Source: JANNSX01 sp046348995
GTDB taxonomy: Bacteria > Pseudomonadota > Alphaproteobacteria > Rhizobiales > Hyphomicrobiaceae
Direction: 5' to 3'
Length of the DNA stretch: 64,000 bases
Assembly (NCBI GenBank): GCA_046348995.1
Contig: JAXMDB010000003.1
Span: forward strand, 310,001 to 374,000
Position 1 is the first letter of the stretch. Each line of letters opens with the position of its first letter. Of this stretch, positions 60,427 through 64,000 are shown in pieces. A program made the translations under genes and the position numbers. The notes under the pieces were generated by a model. It had not been told where the DNA came from. It saw nothing but the letters and a program-made list of their open reading frames with translations, and did no database searches.

Positions 60427-61422
60427 CTACACGGTCAGCACGATTTTGCCGACATGCGCGCTTGTCTCCATGCGCCGATGCGCGTCGGCCGCCTTCGCGA
60501 GCGGGAAGGTCGCGTCGATCGGCACCTTGACCTTGCCTTGGGTCAGCAATGGCCAGACCTTGGCTTCGAGCGCCTGCGCGAGCCCCGCCTTGAACGCATT
60601 CGTGCGGATGCGCAGCGTCGAGCCGGTATAGGTCACGCGCTTCATCATCAGCCGCGTGAAGTCGAGATCGGCCTTCGAGCCTTCGAGGAAGGCGATCTGC
60701 ACGATGCGCCCATCGGAGGCGACCGCATCGAGGTTGCGATCGATGTAGGATCCGCCGACCATGTCGAGGACGAGCTCGGCGCCCTTGCCGCCGGTCGCGC
60801 TCTTCACGGCGGCGACGAAATCTTCCGACTTGTAGTTGATGGCGAGATCGGCGCCGAGATCGCGGCAGGCTTGGCATTTGGCGTCCGACCCCGCCGTCGC
60901 CGCCACCGACGCGCCGAACGCTTTCGCGAGCTGGATCGCCGTCGTGCCGATGCCGCTCGAGCCGCCGTGCACGAGCAGCCACTCGCCGCCCTTGAGGCCG
61001 CCGCGCTCGAAGACGTTGTGCCAGACGGTGAAGAAGGTCTCGGGGATGGCCCCGGCCGAGATCATGTCGAGGCCCTTCGGCACCGGCAGAGCCGCACCCT
61101 GCTCGGCGATCGCGTACTCGGCATAGCCGCCGCCGTTGAGTAGCGCCGTCACCTGATCGCCGGCCTTGTAGCGCGTGACACCTTCGCCCGCCGCGACCAC
61201 CGTTCCGGCCATCTCGAGACCCGGGATCGGCGAATGACCAGGAGGCGGCGGATAGGAGCCGGCGCGCTGGGCGACGTCCGGCCGGTTGACGCCGGCGGCC
61301 GCCACCTTGACCAGCAGCTGCCCGGGCCCCGGCACCGGCATCGGCACCGCGCGCGGCTGCAACGCGTCGGGGCCGCCGGGTGTCGTGATGGCGATGGCCG
61401 TCATGGTCTTGGGTAGTGTCAT
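60427..61422 (-). CDS. NAD(P)H-quinone oxidoreductase (PIG3/zeta-crystallin family)
   Basis: 331-aa zinc-independent medium-chain dehydrogenase. Start ATG 61422 (MTLPKTMTAIAITTPGGPD). It has AAAGVNRPDVAQRAGSYP, PGLEMAGTVVAAGEGV, WLLVHGGSSGIGTTAIQLAKAFGA (NADP-binding) and KGAELVLDMVGGSY. The set of motifs matches the TIGR02824/PIG3 group reducing quinones such as 1,2-naphthoquinone. It diverges from a DUF1192 gene. Confidence 0.92.
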   Translation of the reverse strand: MTLPKTMTAIAITTPGGPDALQPRAVPMPVPGPGQLLVKVAAAGVNRPDVAQRAGSYPPPPGHSPIPGLEMAGTVVAAGEGVTRYKAGDQVTALLNGGGYAEYAIAEQGAALPVPKGLDMISAGAIPETFFTVWHNVFERGGLKGGEWLLVHGGSSGIGTTAIQLAKAFGASVAATAGSDAKCQACRDLGADLAINYKSEDFVAAVKSATGGKGAELVLDMVGGSYIDRNLDAVASDGRIVQIAFLEGSKADLDFTRLMMKRVTYTGSTLRIRTNAFKAGLAQALEAKVWPLLTQGKVKVPIDATFPLAKAADAHRRMETSAHVGKIVLTV

Positions 61423-61521
61423 CGGTGACCTCCAGTGCGCGAGACGGTCTTGCGCCTCCGCTTGTGACACGCCGCGCCCTCGGGGCACAATGCGGGGAGC
61501 CGCCCGATCAGGAGCGCCGCC

Positions 61522-61719
61522 ATGGACCTCGACGATCTCTTCTCGAAGAAAAAATCCGCAGCCGTTCAACTCGGCGAGGATATATCGCGCCTGTCGATCC
61601 CCGATCTCGAGGAGCGGCTGGCCGCCCTCGCGGGGGAGCGGCAACGCGTGGAGGAAGAAATCCACAAGCGCCGCGCCTCGCTGTCGGCCGCCGAGGACGT
61701 CTTCAAGCGCAAGCCGTGA
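61522..61719 (+). CDS. DUF1192 family small protein
   Basis: 65-aa protein with the DUF1192 pattern: EDISRLSIPDLEERLAALAGERQRVEEEI, a short coiled coil with a conserved LS.EEL-like turn, followed by a basic end. Function unknown; the family is found next to quinone-oxidoreductase genes in many Hyphomicrobiales, as here (divergent). Start ATG 61522 after GGAGCGCC. Confidence 0.85.
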   Translation: MDLDDLFSKKKSAAVQLGEDISRLSIPDLEERLAALAGERQRVEEEIHKRRASLSAAEDVFKRKP

Positions 61720-61800
61720 CGAGGCCGCGCGAGCGACCTCTACAACGCGCCCGAAAGCGGGCTTCCGCCATCGCGAGCGTACCAAAAAAGGCGTGACGTT

Positions 61801-61930
61801 AATGTCTTATTAGCGATGAGGGTTTAGTGTTTGCGCTATCCAGTTCTCTGGATTTGAGTGGCTCCTGTCCACTCTGTTTGACGCCTCCCAGTTGACTCTC
61901 GAGCCGCTCGATCGAGCGGCTCTTTTTTTT
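61801..61930 (+). ncRNA. candidate small RNA with three hairpins and a terminator
   Basis: In the 61720-62053 non-coding gap: hairpins CCAG-TTCT-CTGG (61840-61851) and GAGTGG/CCACTC (61856-61874), a pyrimidine-rich single-stranded stretch with GACGCCTCCCAG (61880-61891), and an intrinsic terminator (61901-61930). The CCTCCC stretch could pair with Shine-Dalgarno sequences, a known feature of several alphaproteobacterial sRNAs. The 5' end and promoter are not defined. It could instead be a long 3' UTR of the DUF1192 gene, whose stop is 180 nt upstream of the terminator. Confidence 0.5.
61901..61930 (+). terminator. strong Rho-independent terminator
   Basis: A perfect 22-nt palindrome GAGCCGCTCGATCGAGCGGCTC (61901-61922) followed by eight T residues. 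It ends the candidate sRNA or the DUF1192 transcript. Confidence 0.92.
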
Positions 61931-62053
61931 GCGCCGTGCGGGCGCCAAGAATTCGTTCCAATTGGAAGTGATCATTAACCCGGTCGGTTGATACTTGCGT
62001 TTCGGGGCTCGCGCGTCATGATGGCGTGCCGTATCGGTTGAGTGCGTAGGGTC

Positions 62054-62617
62054 ATGAGTGAGAGTTCAGTCGTTCGCGATACTTCCGCCGAGGCTTTGAC
62101 GATCAGCTTCGGAGAGCGGTTCTTTGCGTCGAGCCGCTTCCAGGCCGTCTATCGCGAGGGCATGGCCCTCGTCGAGGAGACCGCCCAATATCTCGACGGC
62201 CACGGCCGCGAGGACAGCCGCAAGCTTTCGGGCCAGGTCGCTCTCACCTACGCGACGGAGAGCATGCGTTTGACGACGCGGCTCATGAACATGGCGTCGT
62301 GGCTGTTGATCCGCCGCTCGGTCAACTCGGGCGAGATGTCCCAGCAGAAGGCCCGCAGCGAGCGTCAGCGCCTGAAGCTCGACGTCGGCCGGCCGAGCCA
62401 CGTGCGCGATTTCTCGGGGCTGCCCGAGCGGCTGCGCCAGCTCATCACCGCGAGCTTCGAGTTCCAGGACAAGATCGTGAAGCTCGACCGCCTGTTCGAG
62501 GATGGCCCGGTGCTCGGCGTCCGCATGCCGGCGCCCGTCCCCTCGCGAGGCTTGAGCGAGCCCAATGGCGAGGCCGTCCGCCACGCCTTCGACACCGCCT
62601 ACCGCGAACGCAACTGA
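62054..62617 (+). CDS. rcdA: DUF1465 protein, RcdA family (CtrA-degradation adaptor)
   Basis: 187-aa helical protein of the DUF1465 family, which includes Caulobacter RcdA, an adaptor that helps ClpXP degrade CtrA and other regulators in the cell cycle. It has FGERFFASSRFQAVYREGM, ETAQYLDGHGR, YATESMRLTTRLMNMASWLL and ARSERQRLKLD. The C-terminal ~35 residues are Pro/Arg-rich and likely disordered, as in RcdA. Start ATG 62054 was chosen over a GTG four codons upstream. Orthology of function is inferred. Confidence 0.85.
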   Translation: MSESSVVRDTSAEALTISFGERFFASSRFQAVYREGMALVEETAQYLDGHGREDSRKLSGQVALTYATESMRLTTRLMNMASWLLIRRSVNSGEMSQQKARSERQRLKLDVGRPSHVRDFSGLPERLRQLITASFEFQDKIVKLDRLFEDGPVLGVRMPAPVPSRGLSEPNGEAVRHAFDTAYRERN

Positions 62618-62668
62618 GTCAGGCGCGACGCCGACTCTCGCGTCCAGGCGATGCTGCCTTTGGTGTCG

Positions 62669-62831
62669 GCCCTCCCCCGTGGGCGGAGGGTGCCGGCAGG
62701 CGGGAGAGGGGTGGAGCTTCTACGAGGCGTTTCTGCTTGCTCGGTCGACAGATCCACCAGGTGGTGAGGCGTTGGTTCGATCCACCCCTCATCCGGTCCT
62801 GCGGACCACCTTCTCTCCAAAGGAGAAGGCC
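62669..62831. repeat. palindromic intergenic repeats between rcdA and rpmE
   Basis: The 62618-62953 gap holds CCCTCCCCCGTGGGCGGAGGG...GGGAGAGGGGTGG (62670-62713) and the Hyphomicrobiales-type repeat CCACCCCTCATCCGG...CCTGCGGACCACCTTCTC...GAGAAGG (62782-62829). These are non-coding palindromic elements; nothing else apart from the rpmE terminator is visible in the gap. Confidence 0.75.
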
Positions 62832-62895
62832 GGCCAATAGCAAGCGCCGTGACGGTCGAGAGACTCGTCTCGCTCCGGCACGTGTCCCCAGAATC

Positions 62896-62924
62896 AAAAA
62901 GGCTGCGCCCGAAGCGCAGCCTTT
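62896..62924 (-). terminator. rpmE terminator
   Basis: On the minus strand AAAGGCTGCGC-TTCGG-GCGCAGCC is followed by TTTTTGATTC, 30 nt beyond the rpmE stop. Confidence 0.9.
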
Positions 62925-62953
62925 CGCGTGTCCAGGCGTTCGCGAGCCGAACG

Positions 62954-63184
62954 TCAGCTCTTGATGAAGCCTTCGAACTTCTTCTTGAAGCGGGTCAGGC
63001 GACCGCCGCGATCGATCAGATGCTGGCTGCCGCCGGTCCACGCCGGATGCGTCTTCGGATCGATGTCCAAGCGCAGCACGTCGTTGGGCTTGCCCATCGT
63101 CGAGAAGGTCGTGAACTCGGAGCCGTCGGTCATGACGACCTTGATCGGATGGTAGTTGGGGTGCAGCCCCTCGGTCTTCTTCAT
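62954..63184 (-). CDS. rpmE: 50S ribosomal protein L31
   Basis: 76-aa L31: MKKTEGLHPNYHPIKVVMTD, STMGKPNDVLRLDIDPKTHPAWTGG and RVTRFKKKF-like end (GRLTRFKKKFEGFIKS). The CxxC zinc ligands of the zinc-binding form are absent, as is usual in Hyphomicrobiales L31. Start ATG 63184; upstream open frame is not L31-like. Confidence 0.96.
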   Translation of the reverse strand: MKKTEGLHPNYHPIKVVMTDGSEFTTFSTMGKPNDVLRLDIDPKTHPAWTGGSQHLIDRGGRLTRFKKKFEGFIKS

Positions 63185-63421
63185 GGCGGGCAGTCCTGTT
63201 GGCCGTCGGGCAAATGCGTGCCGGCTCGAGTGCCGAAAGTCGCGCTGCCTGTCGGGATGAATTTGGCGGACCTTATACAGAAGCATCCGCGGGCGCGCAA
63301 TAGCGGTCGGGCCGGGGCGTCGCACCCTGCGGTCGCCGTCATGACAAGCGGGGCCGGCGCGCTTAAGCTCTGGCCCTCCGCATCGCCCGGCCACCTCGGC
63401 CAGACCGGCCAGGGGCCATTC

Positions 63422-64000
63422 ATGTCGACGACCGCCAAAGCCCTCCTCGCGCTCAGCCTGACCATGCTCATCTGGGCGGTGGTGCCGATCGCGACGCGCC
63501 TGCTCGTCACGGTGCTCGATCCGGGCCATACGCTCGTCATCCGCTATGTCATATCGACGACTCTGTTCGCGGTCCTGCTGACGGTCCTCCGGGGCTCGCA
63601 CATCGAGCGGGGCGACTGGCCGCGCTTCCTGCTCGCGGCAGCGACCGGCGTGTTCGGCTACAACGTCGCCAACATCTACGGCTACGCGACGACGAGCGCG
63701 AGCTTGGGCAGCATGATCATCGGCATCGAGCCTGCCGTCATCGCGGTGCTCGCGTCGCTCGTCTTGGGCGAGCCCCTGCGCTGGCCGGTCATCGCCGGCT
63801 GCGCGCTGGCCTCGCTTGGCACGCTGGTGCTGCTCGCGGGCGAGGATCTGCTCGGATGGCTCGGCTTCGCGGTTGCCCCGGTCGCCGCCGCGGTTCCGCC
63901 CGCGACCGACATCAAGGGACCTCTGCTCGTGCTGCTTGCCGCCATGAGCTGGTCGGTCTTCGTGGTCGTCGTCAAGCCGCTACTCGTGCGCTATGGCACG
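63422..64000 (+). CDS. EamA/DMT family transporter, partial
   Basis: First 193 codons of a drug/metabolite-superfamily exporter, cut by the window end. It starts MSTTAKALLALSLTMLIWAV at ATG 63422 and shows the first EamA repeat: LLVTVLDPGHTLVIRYVIST, then YNVANIYGYATTSASLGSMIIGIEPAVIAVLASLVLGE, then a hydrophobic helix and the beginning of the second repeat (LLVLLAAMSWSVFVVVVKPLL). The substrate is unknown. It diverges from rpmE. Confidence 0.88.
   Translation, partial: MSTTAKALLALSLTMLIWAVVPIATRLLVTVLDPGHTLVIRYVISTTLFAVLLTVLRGSHIERGDWPRFLLAAATGVFGYNVANIYGYATTSASLGSMIIGIEPAVIAVLASLVLGEPLRWPVIAGCALASLGTLVLLAGEDLLGWLGFAVAPVAAAVPPATDIKGPLLVLLAAMSWSVFVVVVKPLLVRYGT

Overview
This window is high-GC chromosomal DNA from an alphaproteobacterium, most likely Hyphomicrobiales (Rhizobiales). 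The evidence is a hemC-hemD-Mic60-hemY cluster, a membrane ferritin/VIT iron exporter (MbfA type) with an Irr-type box, an RcdA-family (DUF1465) protein, DUF1192, TIGR01459 and DUF3108 proteins, an L21 protein with a C-terminal helix-hairpin-helix domain, CIRCE-controlled groESL, and many GC-rich palindromic intergenic repeats of the kind common in this order. I cannot assign a genus. Both ends cut a gene: trmD on the left (C-terminus missing) and an EamA transporter on the right (C-terminus missing).

Layout. 1-10 kb: trmD, a membrane adenylate cyclase, cysK, dut, coaBC, a YiiX-like protein, mbfA, a DUF2189 membrane protein and an outer-membrane beta-barrel. 9.4-17 kb: gpsA-tsaD diverging from hemC-hemD-mic60-hemY, then tRNA-Thr(CGT) and a PIN-domain gene. 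17.7-24.5 kb: an orphan BMP-family binding protein facing a probable 8-oxoguanine deaminase, a PAS histidine kinase/response regulator pair, and a coupled SDR/glutamine-amidotransferase pair. 24.5-33.3 kb: rplU-rpmA, a DUF3108 protein, a frameshifted bacterial serpin, an AsmA protein, a TerC-family protein, an MprF-like flippase and an Inh-type protease inhibitor.

33.3-42.7 kb holds a complete five-step histidine-to-glutamate pathway (hutU, hutG, hutH, hutI, hutF) with its repressor hutC. A palindrome matching the HutC/DasR core lies between the divergent hutI and hutF. A vapBC toxin-antitoxin module with two tandem palindromes at its start sits between hutG and hutU, and a proline-racemase-superfamily gene with Ser/Thr in place of both catalytic cysteines follows hutU. 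42.8-48 kb: an EamA transporter and a polyamine-type ABC importer.

47.9-54.3 kb is the accessory-looking stretch: a MITE-like repeat, a damaged IS110-family transposase, a YtcJ-like amidohydrolase, two 119-bp structured direct repeats that each end about 10 nt before a start codon, a small secreted six-cysteine protein inside about 90-bp inverted repeats, and a tandem-duplicated ectoine-synthase-like cupin. 54.4-64 kb returns to housekeeping genes: groES-groEL with two CIRCE elements, a degenerate SDR, a degenerate EAL protein, ABM, HAD, quinone oxidoreductase, DUF1192, a candidate sRNA with a strong terminator, an RcdA-family gene, rpmE and an EamA transporter.

I found no CRISPR array, rRNA, prophage or large gene cluster of a wholly new type. 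The least explained items are the 119-bp repeat units, the decayed serpin with an intact inhibitory-type hinge, the double EctC-like protein, and the candidate sRNA.
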